A stretch of 64,000 nt of DNA. Origin: Leishmania donovani (taxonomy: Eukaryota > Euglenozoa > Kinetoplastea > Trypanosomatida > Trypanosomatidae). The stretch is from NCBI RefSeq assembly GCF_000227135.1, contig NC_018232.1:47389-111388 (forward strand). Direction: 5' to 3'. Under the pieces are notes generated by a model. That model was not told the DNA's origin. It did not search any database and saw only the letters and a program-made list of their open reading frames with translations. The translations under genes and the position numbers were made by a program. Of this stretch, positions 29,581-39,193 are shown one piece after another. The first letter of the stretch is position 1, and every line of letters begins with the position of its first letter.

Positions 29581-31671
29581 ATGGCCCACACCTTGCGGAC
29601 GCATCCGCAACACGGTCGCGGCGCGCTGCTCGCCGCCCCTGATGCTGTAACGAGGGTATCGATGCTACTGTTGTCCAGCGCGCTCTTTCTCTCATGCGTT
29701 GTGCCCGCGATGACCTCAACGACGTTCATGCGGATGGCGTACGCGGCCACGGCAGCCGAGCCGCCCCGCTGCCATGTTGACCGCAGCCGCTATACCGGCA
29801 GAACAACATCCAAGGGGTCTTGGGCCGGCCTGCACTTCCACCTTGTCTTCACGCTCGGTTTGTGCACGAGTGACCCTGACGACGGTGTGATGAGCGTGCA
29901 GCTGAATGACCGACACGTGAACTTCACCGGGCGCAGCGGCTCCGTCGCTATGCCGCACCTCGGCCTGGTCCGCTTCAACCTCTCCGCCTCCACCATTGGC
30001 CCTCAGTACTTCACCTCAGAGCTCTGCTACTCGGACGTGAACTGCACGAATTTGTGCACTGATGCGCTAATGGGCCACGTTCGAGCATGCAAGGTGGATC
30101 GTGCCATCATGCCCGTCATCATCGTCCTGTTTTGGATGGTAACCGCCGTTGCCTGCATCGGTTTCCTCGCGGCTCTGTACCTCCGCAAGCTCGCGGAGCA
30201 GCGGCAAAAGGCGCTTCACCAGTTGCCGGAGGTCTTTGGGACCTCACCGGCCGCCTCTCGGACCTGGCGACCGCAGCAGCGCGCACCAACCACGCCTCGA
30301 TCCTTGTCTTCATCCCACGCCGTCTTCGCAGACGACCATAAGGCTTCACACGGCGGCAGCCACGAAGCGGACCTCGAGCACGCTTTCGAAGCGCCTGCTG
30401 TGATCCCTATGCAGGGCAACGACGAGAGCCTGACACCGCAGCTCCGAAGCACCGCATCATCCGCCACCACCACATCCTGCGGCCTGCCTAAGAGGGAAGA
30501 AATTGAGATGGCGGCTCTGCGTGCCGTCGCTCCACCTTCTCGGCAGCACCCCTCGAAAAAACATCGCCACACTCACACTCACGACGACGAGGTGACCGGC
30601 ACGACTACCATGAGCTTGAGGCAGGCACGACATTCCGGACCTGACCTCCCTGCTTCCACCGCAACCCTCGACACCATCATCCTCCACTACTCGACACACA
30701 CACTTATGCTGCAACCTGATCGAAAAAACATAGCATACCAACTAAACTGCTCCGCACAACAGCAGCAGCCTAAAAAAAACCGCGTCCAGGCCCTCGAGCA
30801 CGCGGCGCGTCTCCGCGCTGAGCTGGAGGCTGCCGAGGAGGCGGCGCGCCTGGGGGCCGAGCACGAGGCCGAGCAGACCCGCGTCCAGGCCCTCGAGCAC
30901 GCGGCGCGTCTCCGCGCTGAGCTGGAGGCTGCCGAGGAAGATGAGAAAGATGTGCGGGCGGCGACGTCGAGTTACAATGAGGAGTACAAGGAGCGAATTC
31001 TGGCGAAGGCGCGGCCGGACCCGCGGATGCGGCTGCCGCGGCCTTTTATTGGGTTGTCGCTGTTGGAGGATGTGGAAAAGGGCACCCTTATTGTGGATGG
31101 GCTTTACAGGGATGGGCCGGCTTACCAGACGGGTATTCGCCTCGGTGATGTTCTTCTGCGTATCGCGGGTGTTTATGTGGATTCAATCGCGAAGGTGCGG
31201 CAGGTGGTGGATGCGCGGTGCCGCTGCGGCTGCGTCGTTCCCGTGACGCTATCGACGAAAATGAACCAGCAGTACAGCGTGGCTCTGTGGATCATGACGG
31301 TGGATCCGCAGCACAACGACAAGCCCTTTTTTTTCGATGTACACATGCATCACCGCATCGAGAGCTCGCAGATTGGGAAGAAGGCACCGTGGGTGGAGGT
31401 TCTTGAGAGCCCATCCGTATCTTCGGCTGTCACCCCCCTCGTGCCGCTCTTGCGTGAGCCGACGCCGCGTAGGGGCTCAGAGCTGCGGTCAAGTGCGCGT
31501 TCCGCCTTCGTTGCCACGTCTTACTTCTCGATGGCGCGCAGGTCGCTCAGCTCAGAAAGTGAGCAACCGCGCGGATCCTCTAGCGTGGCTACGGCGGAGG
31601 AAGCGGTGGAGGCGAGCGCGCTGGCGCCGCGAGGGTATACCCCACCCAACAACGTGCGCCGCCACAGTTGA
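29581..31671 (+). CDS. Membrane-anchored protein with 33-aa repeat and PDZ-like domain (Lt-1/viscerotropic antigen-like)
   Basis: This 696-aa protein begins with a hydrophobic segment (~28-44), a probable signal peptide. A Cys-containing ectodomain (~55-175) has three N-glycosylation sequons (NFT, NLS, NCT). One transmembrane helix (~177-199, IMPVIIVLFWMVTAVAC) ends in basic residues, so the rest should be cytoplasmic. After a Ser/Thr/His-rich stretch there is a 33-aa repeat unit (from ~401, RVQALEHAARLRAELEAAEE), present 1.6 times, then a PDZ-like domain (~488-565, GLSLLEDV...GPAYQTGIRLGDVLLRIAGVYV). A 33-aa Ala/Glu/Arg repeat of this kind is, as I remember, that of the L. tropica Lt-1 (viscerotropic leishmaniasis) antigen; I could not check it. 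Codon use shifts in the PDZ part towards TTG, GTT, ATT and GGG, unlike neighbours. Confidence 0.82.
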   Translation: MAHTLRTHPQHGRGALLAAPDAVTRVSMLLLSSALFLSCVVPAMTSTTFMRMAYAATAAEPPRCHVDRSRYTGRTTSKGSWAGLHFHLVFTLGLCTSDPDDGVMSVQLNDRHVNFTGRSGSVAMPHLGLVRFNLSASTIGPQYFTSELCYSDVNCTNLCTDALMGHVRACKVDRAIMPVIIVLFWMVTAVACIGFLAALYLRKLAEQRQKALHQLPEVFGTSPAASRTWRPQQRAPTTPRSLSSSHAVFADDHKASHGGSHEADLEHAFEAPAVIPMQGNDESLTPQLRSTASSATTTSCGLPKREEIEMAALRAVAPPSRQHPSKKHRHTHTHDDEVTGTTTMSLRQARHSGPDLPASTATLDTIILHYSTHTLMLQPDRKNIAYQLNCSAQQQQPKKNRVQALEHAARLRAELEAAEEAARLGAEHEAEQTRVQALEHAARLRAELEAAEEDEKDVRAATSSYNEEYKERILAKARPDPRMRLPRPFIGLSLLEDVEKGTLIVDGLYRDGPAYQTGIRLGDVLLRIAGVYVDSIAKVRQVVDARCRCGCVVPVTLSTKMNQQYSVALWIMTVDPQHNDKPFFFDVHMHHRIESSQIGKKAPWVEVLESPSVSSAVTPLVPLLREPTPRRGSELRSSARSAFVATSYFSMARRSLSSESEQPRGSSSVATAEEAVEASALAPRGYTPPNNVRRHS
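30781..30939 (+). repeat. 99-bp coding tandem repeat, 1.6 copies
   Basis: Unit 1 runs from 30781 to 30879 and unit 2 starts at 30880 and breaks off at about 30939. The first 59 bases are identical between the two copies. The unit encodes 33 residues. Confidence 0.92.
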
Positions 31672-33455
31672 CGTCTCTGTGTGTGTGTGTGTGTCGCTCC
31701 GTCTCCTTCCTTTTACGTCATGTGTGTTATCGCTTCTTTTTCTCGTCGCATCACCCTCCCCCACCCCCGCGACACCGTCTTTCCCGCTCCGACGTTGGAA
31801 CCTCCTCTTGTTTATTTACCCTCCCCCTCCCTACCCCAAACACTGCATCCAGCTGTCGGTGTCACCGCTCCAGCGGAGACCACCTTCTGTCTTTTTGTTC
31901 GCATGCAGAGTTATAGGAGCGGATGCGAGGGAGCCAGAACAGCGCAAGGGAGCGTATGGAGCGCGGCCGCCCCGCAGGCGTTGTTTCATGTGTGTCTCTC
32001 ACGTCCTTTCTGTTTTGGTGTTGATAGTGACTGAAGTTGTGGCTGCTGCTGCGCCGTCTGTGTGCGTTCATGTGCGCCTCCAGGCCTCTGCACATGCTGA
32101 CTTCGATAGAGGCCTACATGCCTTCTCCTCTTTCTCCTCCCCAAGTGTGTGGGACTCACTCTGGTGCAGACGCAGCCTCATGTTGATGTTGCGGTGTTTT
32201 CGTTTTGTGTGAGGCCCCACCTCAACCAACACCACCTCCGCCGCCTCCTGCTGCCTCCCGTCTCATCGGCGCACTCCTCCCGGCACCCCCTTCGGCGTGT
32301 AGACCCCACTTCACCCTCCCAAACAGGTATGCACACATACACACGCATATATATATATATATATGCATATGCATATGCACATCTCTAAGCACCGTCGTGT
32401 GCTCTTCCTCTTTTGTCTCTCTCTCTCTCTTCTCAGGGGAAGATCGGAGGATGTGACGCTCCAGTGGCTTTTCCCCTGAGGTGGTTGTCGATCTCGTCTT
32501 GTCTTGGGAAAGGAGTACGCGCTCAGCCCAGCTCTCACGGTTCCGGCGTGAACAGGCGCGCTCGCCATGCGGGCAGAGAGTACGTGGCAACTTGCATCCC
32601 CGCGACCGTCTCCAGCCCTCTTTCTCTGCCGCTTTCACGGCTTATCATCGCCATCATCCCTCATCCTTATCGTCTTGTCCGCTTTCCTTCCTCTCTAGCG
32701 GCTTCTCTTCTCATCGGCACCCATCAGCCTGTGTGTAGGTGCGCTGAGGGTGTGTGTGGATGCACCTCGTCGTCAGCAGTGCCTCCCTCCTCCGAGACTT
32801 CTTTGTTCTCCTCCCACCCCTTTTTCGATGTCGAAGGCGTGTCGCTCTCTGTTTCTGCCTAATCAGCTGCGGTGACTGCAGCACCCCATTCCACACTCAC
32901 CCACGAAAGGCACCGGCGCACGGGTGTACTGGATGCGTTCACTTGATGATCGAAACCGTGGGGAGCCAAGCTTTAAGAGAACACCAGAAATAGAACGTGG
33001 AAAAATCGGCCTGCGGGTACGCTTACGGCTCTCTTTTCGTGACAGCGCAGACAGGCACACCTCTGTGTATGTGCGGTATACCGTGGATGGCATGCACCGC
33101 CCCCCACCACCACCACTAGCGCTCTCGTACATCCCCTGCTCAGAGGAGAGAGGGAGGAAGAGAGAACAGGTCGAAGACACGAAGGCTCATGCGGATTAGG
33201 CTAATCATCCACGTATACATCTATCCTCCTCACCTACGTCCGGCTCCCTCTTTCCTGTGACGCATGTTTGCTCGTTCTTCTCGGCATCTGTGGATGCGGA
33301 TGCCTGCGTCTGTGCTCCTCCCCTCCTCCTCCTCGGTGTGCGCTGCGGCTGTCGAGTCGCATCTGCACGCGCGCACTCACCTTGCCACGCACCCCCAAAA
33401 CTCTTCATAGCGTCGTCCTTACGTGTTTGGGCTGCGGTACGAGAAGAGCTCTTCC
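31672..33455. other. Intergenic spacer
   Basis: No gene accepted. It is pyrimidine-rich, with an (AT)n/GCATAT patch at 32345-32380 and a more A/G-rich section (32950-33060) that may be the poly(A)-site region. Confidence 0.6.
32345..32380. repeat. (AT)n and GCATAT microsatellite
   Basis: Nine to ten AT units flow into repeated GCATAT units. Similar AT patches occur at about 38035-38050 and 42427-42472, always in spacers. Confidence 0.9.
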
Positions 33456-33749
33456 ATGCCACGCGCGTACTACAAGCCGTTCACGGCCTACGAGGAGGCC
33501 TTCGGTTTTCACGCGACGCGCCGCAACGCGTACATCATGTGTTCCGTGCTCTTCGGCGGTCTCTTGCTCAAATGTATGCTGCTGGTGAAGTACAGCTCCG
33601 TCGTGAATCCGAATCGGACCTCGCCACTGGAGGACGATCCACGGTATCAAGAGCTGATGGAGCGGCGTCTAGTGCTGACTGAGGACTTATCGACGCAAGA
33701 GTCGATGAAGAGGGCGATACGCGCTAGGCGCTCGGCACCACCCGCGTAG
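33456..33749 (+). CDS. Small single-pass membrane protein (97 aa)
   Basis: Not recognised. It starts MPRAYYKPFTAYEEAFGF, has one hydrophobic helix (~29-47, YIMCSVLFGGLLLKCMLL) flanked by Arg residues on the N-side and Lys on the C-side, and ends in a charged helical tail (PRYQELMERR...SMKRAIRARR). The size, single helix and charge pattern resemble accessory subunits of inner-membrane respiratory complexes, but there is no motif to support a specific one. The sequence has balanced amino-acid composition and uses GC-ending codons, unlike the surrounding UTRs, so it is likely to be a real gene. The ATG at 33456 is preferred over an in-frame GTG upstream. Confidence 0.8.
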   Translation: MPRAYYKPFTAYEEAFGFHATRRNAYIMCSVLFGGLLLKCMLLVKYSSVVNPNRTSPLEDDPRYQELMERRLVLTEDLSTQESMKRAIRARRSAPPA

Positions 33750-34437
33750 GTTGTACGCTGAGTGAGCGAAGGCGTGCACACAACACCGCTACCACACACC
33801 TCCTGCTCCTCGAAGCCGGGAGCGGAGGCGTGGACAGTACGAGAGCGGAGGCACCGAGGCGAGTGTGTGCGCGTTTATGTGATTGGGGCGGACACGCAGA
33901 GAACCAGCGGCTGCACCGTTCCGCTCAAAACTCTTTCTTGTCCTCTGTGTGTGTGTATCCCTCCCCACTGCGGCCATGAGGCGTCTGCGTCACCATCCTT
34001 GTTATCGCCGCCATCACTGCGATAATGGTGTCTGTCTGTCTTTTTGGTTGCTCTCATCGACGAACATGCATCATGCTCATCCTCAACGACTGATCTCTCT
34101 AATCTCTCTCGCCTGCGATAGAGCGGGCAGCTCGAGGCAGACGTCAAGAGAGGAGGAGCATCTCCAGGAGAGTGCAGGCACAGGCTCACATCACCGCATG
34201 TCTCCGAGTGAGCGTCTCGCTGTCGGCATCGACTTTGTCGTCCTCCCCCGCCCCCTCCACCCCGCGCTGAGGAGCTGCACGACGACACCACGCCCTCATA
34301 CTTCTCCCTCCTATACTCCCTCGCTCTCGAAGCACGCGCACGCAAAGAGCGACTTCACCGATTCGGGTGTTGAGCGCAGCTCCCCCCTCCCTCCCCTTTC
34401 CTTTTAGCTTTCTTCTTCCGCGTTTTGCGGGTAGCTC
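33750..34437. other. Intergenic spacer
   Basis: No gene. Mixed sequence becoming strongly pyrimidine-rich towards 34407. Confidence 0.65.
34381..34407 (+). promoter_or_regulatory. Strong trans-splice acceptor
   Basis: An almost pure C/T tract ends in CCTTTTAG with AG at 34406-34407, giving a 30-nt 5' UTR before the ATG at 34438. Confidence 0.65.
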
Positions 34438-35598
34438 ATGAGCACGCGTCCGCGCGATATCTGCACGGCTGCCTTTGAGGGCGACACGGCCCGCGTGGAG
34501 CAGCTCGTGACGGCGGCTGGCGTGTACAGCGGACGGTGGCACTCACCGTTTGTCGTCGACACGAGTGCTGCGGCGCGCGACGCGCTTGCTCACTGGGAGG
34601 GCGTCGGCAATGATGAGGATGATGAGGGCTATGGCGGCGCCGAGGAGGATATAGAGGAGGTGCTTGGAGAAGAAGAAATGGCGAAGCTGAAGGCGCACCC
34701 GGTCCTGCGTGGCATCGTGAAGGCCTACAGTCTCGATGAGCAAGCCCTCGGCGGCGCCGCCGAGGACGGCGAGGGCGCGGGTGCATACATGCAAGACGAT
34801 GATGCCGCGCTACTCGACGAGGAGGCCGAGGAGGCGGCGGAGGTGGATCGGCGGGCGCAACAGGGCGACATCCTCCTCTACAAGCGTCTACTTGCCCACC
34901 AACTGCACCGAGACAGCGTCGCCGAGCACATTCAGCAGCACGGGTTGCTTCGCATGAGCACAACGCCGCCGGTGGACATGACCCTGTACGGTATTCTCTT
35001 CTCGTGTCGCGAGGTGCCGACGGCTGCTGTTGGTGCAGCGGTGTCAGAGGAGAGCTCAGTGCCTCTGCAAGTGCGTTGGCAGCCGAGCAAGCGCAGCCGC
35101 TACGCTGGTACACCTCTCCACTGGGCTGTCCTTGCCCGCGCGCACGACACGGTGCGCTTCCTCGTGGAGCACGGCGCTGACTGCAGTGCAGGGCTAAAGG
35201 CAGTCACGAACGACGGCGCGGCGCCAGATGCGCAGCTCGCGATGTGCGATCAGAAGGTGCTGGGGTCGCTGACGCCTGCGCGTATGGCCGCTGACAACGA
35301 GTCGCACGGCACACTGGAGGTGCTGGAGAGGGCCGTGGCGGCGCAAGAAGCGAGGCGCGCGGACGAAGAGGCCTTCTTCATTATGCTAGAGAAACGTCTG
35401 CGGCGGCGCAGGGAGGAGTATCTGCGCCGCTTCGAGGAAGCGCGTGCGCAGCGACTGCGTGAAGCTGAGGAGGCGAGGCGCGCAGAGGCGGAAGAAGGCG
35501 AGGAGGCCGAGGAGAGCGATTTGTCCGGTGAAGACAAGAACGACAGCGGTAGCGAGAACATCGACACTGGCGAAGAGGACGAGGAGGCGGACGGCTGA
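34438..35598 (+). CDS. Ankyrin-repeat protein with acidic and coiled-coil segments (386 aa)
   Basis: The N-terminus (~3-32, PRDICTAAFEGDTARVEQLV) and the middle (~220-255, GTPLHWAVLARAHDTVRFLV) match the ankyrin consensus. The second one continues with EHGADCSAG and, after an insertion, LTPARMAADNESHG, which looks like a third unit. Between them lies a strongly acidic stretch (~50-145). The C-terminus is a charged coiled coil (~305-350, KRLRRRREEYLRRFEEARAQ) followed by a Glu/Asp-rich tail. Ankyrin repeats mediate protein binding; the partner is unknown. The split arrangement, with ankyrin units separated by low-complexity acid sequence, is unusual. The start is well supported by the splice acceptor 30 nt upstream. 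Confidence 0.88.
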   Translation: MSTRPRDICTAAFEGDTARVEQLVTAAGVYSGRWHSPFVVDTSAAARDALAHWEGVGNDEDDEGYGGAEEDIEEVLGEEEMAKLKAHPVLRGIVKAYSLDEQALGGAAEDGEGAGAYMQDDDAALLDEEAEEAAEVDRRAQQGDILLYKRLLAHQLHRDSVAEHIQQHGLLRMSTTPPVDMTLYGILFSCREVPTAAVGAAVSEESSVPLQVRWQPSKRSRYAGTPLHWAVLARAHDTVRFLVEHGADCSAGLKAVTNDGAAPDAQLAMCDQKVLGSLTPARMAADNESHGTLEVLERAVAAQEARRADEEAFFIMLEKRLRRRREEYLRRFEEARAQRLREAEEARRAEAEEGEEAEESDLSGEDKNDSGSENIDTGEEDEEADG

Positions 35599-36580
35599 AG
35601 CGATAATGTGCACGCGTTTTTCGTGTGCGTTTAGGGGTGGGGAGGGGAGGGTGGCATGGGAGCGGTGACCAAAAAGGTTGAACCGGCGGCTTGGAGAGAG
35701 GGAGAGAGCATAGATGGTGGAGCGACCCGCACACGCATATGTACCTTCACGCGTCTTCCAGTCGAAACCGCACCCCCTCCCTCCCTCCCTCCGGCCTCCC
35801 ATCTAACCTCCCACCTGCCTGCCTCTCACTCATCTCTTGTCCATCGCCAACCGTCTTCTTCGGCCCTCCCCTCTCCGCCCCCTCGCGTTCGCTTTCCGTC
35901 ACCCGCACACCGAGCACTGATACAAAAGGATGTCACGCGCACATGTACATTATGTATGCACCGTTGGCCAGAATCATCATCGCTCTTGCGACGTTTCCCG
36001 TCTGGCCCGCTGCGACACCAGCACGCACGCGGACTGGAATGGTGAGCCACCTCCAACGAAGAAATAAAAGCAAGGGAGGGAGGGAATAGGGGGTGGGTCG
36101 AGCGTCTCGAGGCGGGTCGGGGTTTCGGAGAGGGGGGCGGGCGGGCGTTGTCCTCCTCCTCTGCCACCTCTCTCCGTCCTCGCGATCGGCGCTGCCTCTC
36201 CCAGCGAGCTGCCTGTTCGCCTCTCTCCATCTCGTTTTCTGGCATATGTTCCTCCCGCCCGCCTGCCCGCCCCTCCACCAGACGTAGCCTCGGTACACAC
36301 ACACCTCATCTCTCTATTTCCGCTGTATTCACGGGATGCTTTATGCCGCCATGTCGCACACGCCTTCTGCCGCACGTTCCGTGCACGCGTCATCAACGGA
36401 CTGTGCGGTGCATCGCTCACCCTCTCCACAGACACACTGGCAAGCAAACACACGCACACACACACACGGTGTCTTGCACTGGAGGTTAAACCTCGTTCGC
36501 AGGGCCGCCTCTTAGCACCCACGGCATCTCTCGCCCACCTCCCGTCCCTCAGCGCCACCGCAGCCCTCTTTTCCGCGGAG
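35599..36580. other. Intergenic spacer
   Basis: No gene. It has C/T-rich tracts at 35760-35890 and 36140-36270 and a final pyrimidine tract with AG at 36551-36552. Confidence 0.65.
36526..36552 (+). promoter_or_regulatory. Likely trans-splice acceptor
   Basis: The tract CATCTCTCGCCCACCTCCCG leads to CCTCAG with AG at 36551-36552, 28 nt before the ATG at 36581. Confidence 0.5.
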
Positions 36581-37543
36581 ATGGCTGAGACAGCGGGCGA
36601 AGAAGATGTGCGGCGCATGAGCCGCGAGGAGCGCATTGCAAGCTACCGTGAGCTTGTGGAGGGCCTCGACGACATTCTTGCCTCGCACGACGCCGACGGC
36701 GACAACGACGGTGAGGATGCGGAGCAGATGGCAGCGTTGGTGGAGGAAGTAGAGGTGCAGCTGCGCACCCTCGCCCAGCTGCTGAATGAGGAGGAGACGA
36801 TCCAAGTCACGCCGGGGCTGATGAAGAAGGTGGAGAAGTCTCCTGAAACGGGAGAGGTGCTGACTACGATCATCTACCCCCCGCCTAGCATGCCCAACAC
36901 AGCTTCATCGTCGCCGGCGCTGCGTCCGGCGCCGTACGAGGTGCTCTTCGACGAGCGTGATTGGTATCCGTGCGTGATCACCGGCGTTGTGCCGCCAGCC
37001 AAAGATGTTGACCGGGTGCAGTATAAGGCGTGGATCTTGGGCCACAACGTGGAGGAGATTGTGTATAGTGAGGCGCTGCGGCCCTGGCAGCCAACCGCGT
37101 CCACCAGTGACATCCAAGGTGGGGTGAGCTGCCATGTAATCGATCCACAGACCGGGCGGTATGTGGAGGGCGTCGTGGATCGCCTGACGCTCGAAGAGAC
37201 GGTGCTCGTGAAGGTGCCCGTGGCACCGTCCACTTCGACGGCGGTATCCGAATCACCTTCAGCAGCCACCACCACCACCACCGTGACGGTACCGCTGTCC
37301 CACGTGCGCGTGGGCAAGTTCTACTCCCAACTGCGTCACCGCCCGAAGACAGAAGAGGAGCGGGCGGTGCGGCGCGCAGAGCGGGCGCGCCTGAAGCGCG
37401 AGCGGGCGGCGCAGCAGCGGCAAATGGCCGCAGACAAAGTCGCCAAGGACGCGGATGACTGGCAGGCGCTCATTGGGGACATGATGGGCGTGGGCAGTGG
37501 TGGCGGTGGTGGTAAGAAACACAAGCGGCGACGCCTTCAGTGA
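36581..37543 (+). CDS. Tudor-like domain protein, SPF30/SMNDC1-like layout (320 aa)
   Basis: Residues 1-95 are acidic and helical (ERIASYRELVEGLDDILA; VEEVEVQLRTLAQLLNEEE). A beta-rich domain at ~108-215 (APYEVLFDERDWYPCVITGV...YKAWILGHNVEEIVYSEALRPW) has the look of a Tudor or related barrel with a possible second half (GVSCHVIDPQTGRYVEGVVDRL). The C-terminus is a basic helix (RRAERARLKRERAAQQRQ), then a Gly run and a nuclear-localisation-like KKHKRRR. Helix, Tudor, basic helix is the arrangement of the spliceosomal protein SPF30/SMNDC1. If so, it would bind dimethyl-arginine in Sm proteins and help form the spliceosome used for trans-splicing. The assignment is by architecture only. Confidence 0.85.
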   Translation: MAETAGEEDVRRMSREERIASYRELVEGLDDILASHDADGDNDGEDAEQMAALVEEVEVQLRTLAQLLNEEETIQVTPGLMKKVEKSPETGEVLTTIIYPPPSMPNTASSSPALRPAPYEVLFDERDWYPCVITGVVPPAKDVDRVQYKAWILGHNVEEIVYSEALRPWQPTASTSDIQGGVSCHVIDPQTGRYVEGVVDRLTLEETVLVKVPVAPSTSTAVSESPSAATTTTTVTVPLSHVRVGKFYSQLRHRPKTEEERAVRRAERARLKRERAAQQRQMAADKVAKDADDWQALIGDMMGVGSGGGGGKKHKRRRLQ

Positions 37544-38147
37544 GGATGGAGTAGGAGGCACGTGATGTCTGCAAGGTTTGGAAATTCTAGTCGCGCCGCA
37601 CTTCGATTGAAGCGTGTGTGGTGGTGACGGCGGTGGTGGCAATGGATGCATCCGTTCTCCCTGCCCCCTGCCCTCACCCCCACCCCCACCCCGAAAACAC
37701 ACATACACACAGATGCATATGTCAGAGCAGGCTCTGTTCACTTGCGCTGCTGCGTGCCCGCCGTCTGGCAGCCGGCGGCGAGCACGGGTCGATAAGGCGG
37801 ATTTGCGTGTCAGAAACAGACGCGAAGGAACTTGTCACGCGCACGCCCAGGTGGACATCTCTGTAAACTTGTGCGTCAGTGCGCGTCTGTACATAGAGAC
37901 CGAAGAGCACACACTTGCCTCCACGCGCACACACACAGACACACATCTCCTTCTGTTCTCGCTCGCCGGCTCACTCTCCCGCTCTCGGTACACGTTGCCA
38001 TCGTCCTCCTGATCCCTTCTTCCACACACACACACATATATATATATATACATCATCGCGCAGATCACTACGCTCTCTTCGCTCTTCTCTGCGTCGGCTC
38101 CTCCCTCTTTTAACGCTTCTTGAATTCAAGAATACACGCTCACAACC
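37544..38147. other. Intergenic spacer
   Basis: No gene. Holds CA-rich pieces, an (AT)n at about 38035-38050 and an AG at 38129-38130 upstream of the next start. Confidence 0.65.
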
Positions 38148-38822
38148 ATGGGCATCAAGGACATGTACCTGCTTGCCTACAACGCGGGCATGTGTGTTGG
38201 CTGGGGCACGATCCTCGTGAAGGTCATCGGGCATTTGGCGGAGGGTCGCGACCCCGCCTCGGTCTACCCCGGCATTGCGCGGCTGCTGTGCGTTGCGCAG
38301 ACCGGCGCCGTTGCCGAGATACTTCATGCCGCCTTCGGCGTCGTGCGCAGCCCAGTCGGCACGACCTTCCTGCAGGTCTTGTCGCGCCTCATCGTGCTGT
38401 ACGGTGCCGTGCGCATCGGCGACACGGATTCCACAAAGAGCCTCGTGTTTGTGCAGATGCTGGTCGCCTGGTGCCTGAGCGAAATAATTCGCTACTCGTT
38501 CTACGGCGCGAACCTCCTCCGTGTCAATCTTGCGTCGCTGACGTGGCTGCGCTACTCCGCCTTCATGGTGCTCTACCCTGTCGGCATCACCGGAGAAATC
38601 GGATGCCTGTACAAGGCGCTACCGTATATCAAGAAGCACAAGCCGTGGACCGTGGAGCTGCCGAACAAGCTGAACTTCACCTTCTCGTGGTACAACACCG
38701 TGTGGTTCATTCTCCTCGGCATATACCCCTACGGCAGCTACGTCATGTACTCGTACATGCTCGCGCAGCGCCGAAAGACGTTCGCAAAGTCCGCGTCCGA
38801 GAGGTCGAAGAAGTCGGCGTAA
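38148..38822 (+). CDS. Very-long-chain 3-hydroxyacyl-CoA dehydratase (PTPLA/HACD/PHS1 family)
   Basis: This 224-aa polytopic membrane protein removes water from 3-hydroxyacyl-CoA, the third step of each cycle of microsomal fatty-acid elongation, in the ER membrane. The family active site, a Tyr and a Glu seven residues apart, is present as Y143 and E150 in LYPVGITGE. The preceding conserved segments EIIRYSFYGANLL and LTWLRYSAFMVLY are typical. Around six hydrophobic helices can be seen, and the C-terminus is basic (KTFAKSASERSKKSA), consistent with an ER retention-type tail. Length matches the family (about 200-250 aa). In trypanosomatids it would work with the ELO elongases. The ATG at 38148 lies 17 nt after an AG. 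Confidence 0.93.
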   Translation: MGIKDMYLLAYNAGMCVGWGTILVKVIGHLAEGRDPASVYPGIARLLCVAQTGAVAEILHAAFGVVRSPVGTTFLQVLSRLIVLYGAVRIGDTDSTKSLVFVQMLVAWCLSEIIRYSFYGANLLRVNLASLTWLRYSAFMVLYPVGITGEIGCLYKALPYIKKHKPWTVELPNKLNFTFSWYNTVWFILLGIYPYGSYVMYSYMLAQRRKTFAKSASERSKKSA

Positions 38823-39172
38823 GACGGACGCCTGCCCACGCCTGTGCGCGCGTGGGCACACGGCACATTACGATGACGCGCACCGAAGACAGCGCAGGCG
38901 TCAGGGATACTTTGAGGGTGGCACGCAAGCGACGCGAAAGGAACGGAAAGCCGTATGCACATGTGATGTATATCTACGCGTATCGAAGTGAAGGCACGGG
39001 GTGGCGGGCGCGGTGGTGCACCAATATGGAGCCGCTGTGCCCCTCCCCGCCGGCCCGCAACTCTTTGCGCCCCTTCTTCATCTCTCTTCTCGCTCCTATG
39101 CACCTCTGGTCCAATTGTATCCAAGCATGAGAAGGACGCGGTGCAGCTGGAGTGGAGATGGAACGAAGAAGT

Positions 39173-39193
39173 GGGGGCGGGGGGGGGGGGGGG
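39173..39193 (+). repeat. Long G-run
   Basis: Five G, one C, then fifteen G in a row on the sense strand, in the probable dehydratase 3' UTR. Confidence 0.95.

Noticed and set aside
34436..35113. 225-codon minus-strand frame opposite the ankyrin gene
   Set aside because: Pro/Arg/His-rich antisense shadow.
38120..39130. 336-codon + strand frame over the dehydratase gene
   Set aside because: It lies in another frame of the well-supported dehydratase and has Arg/His-rich shadow composition.
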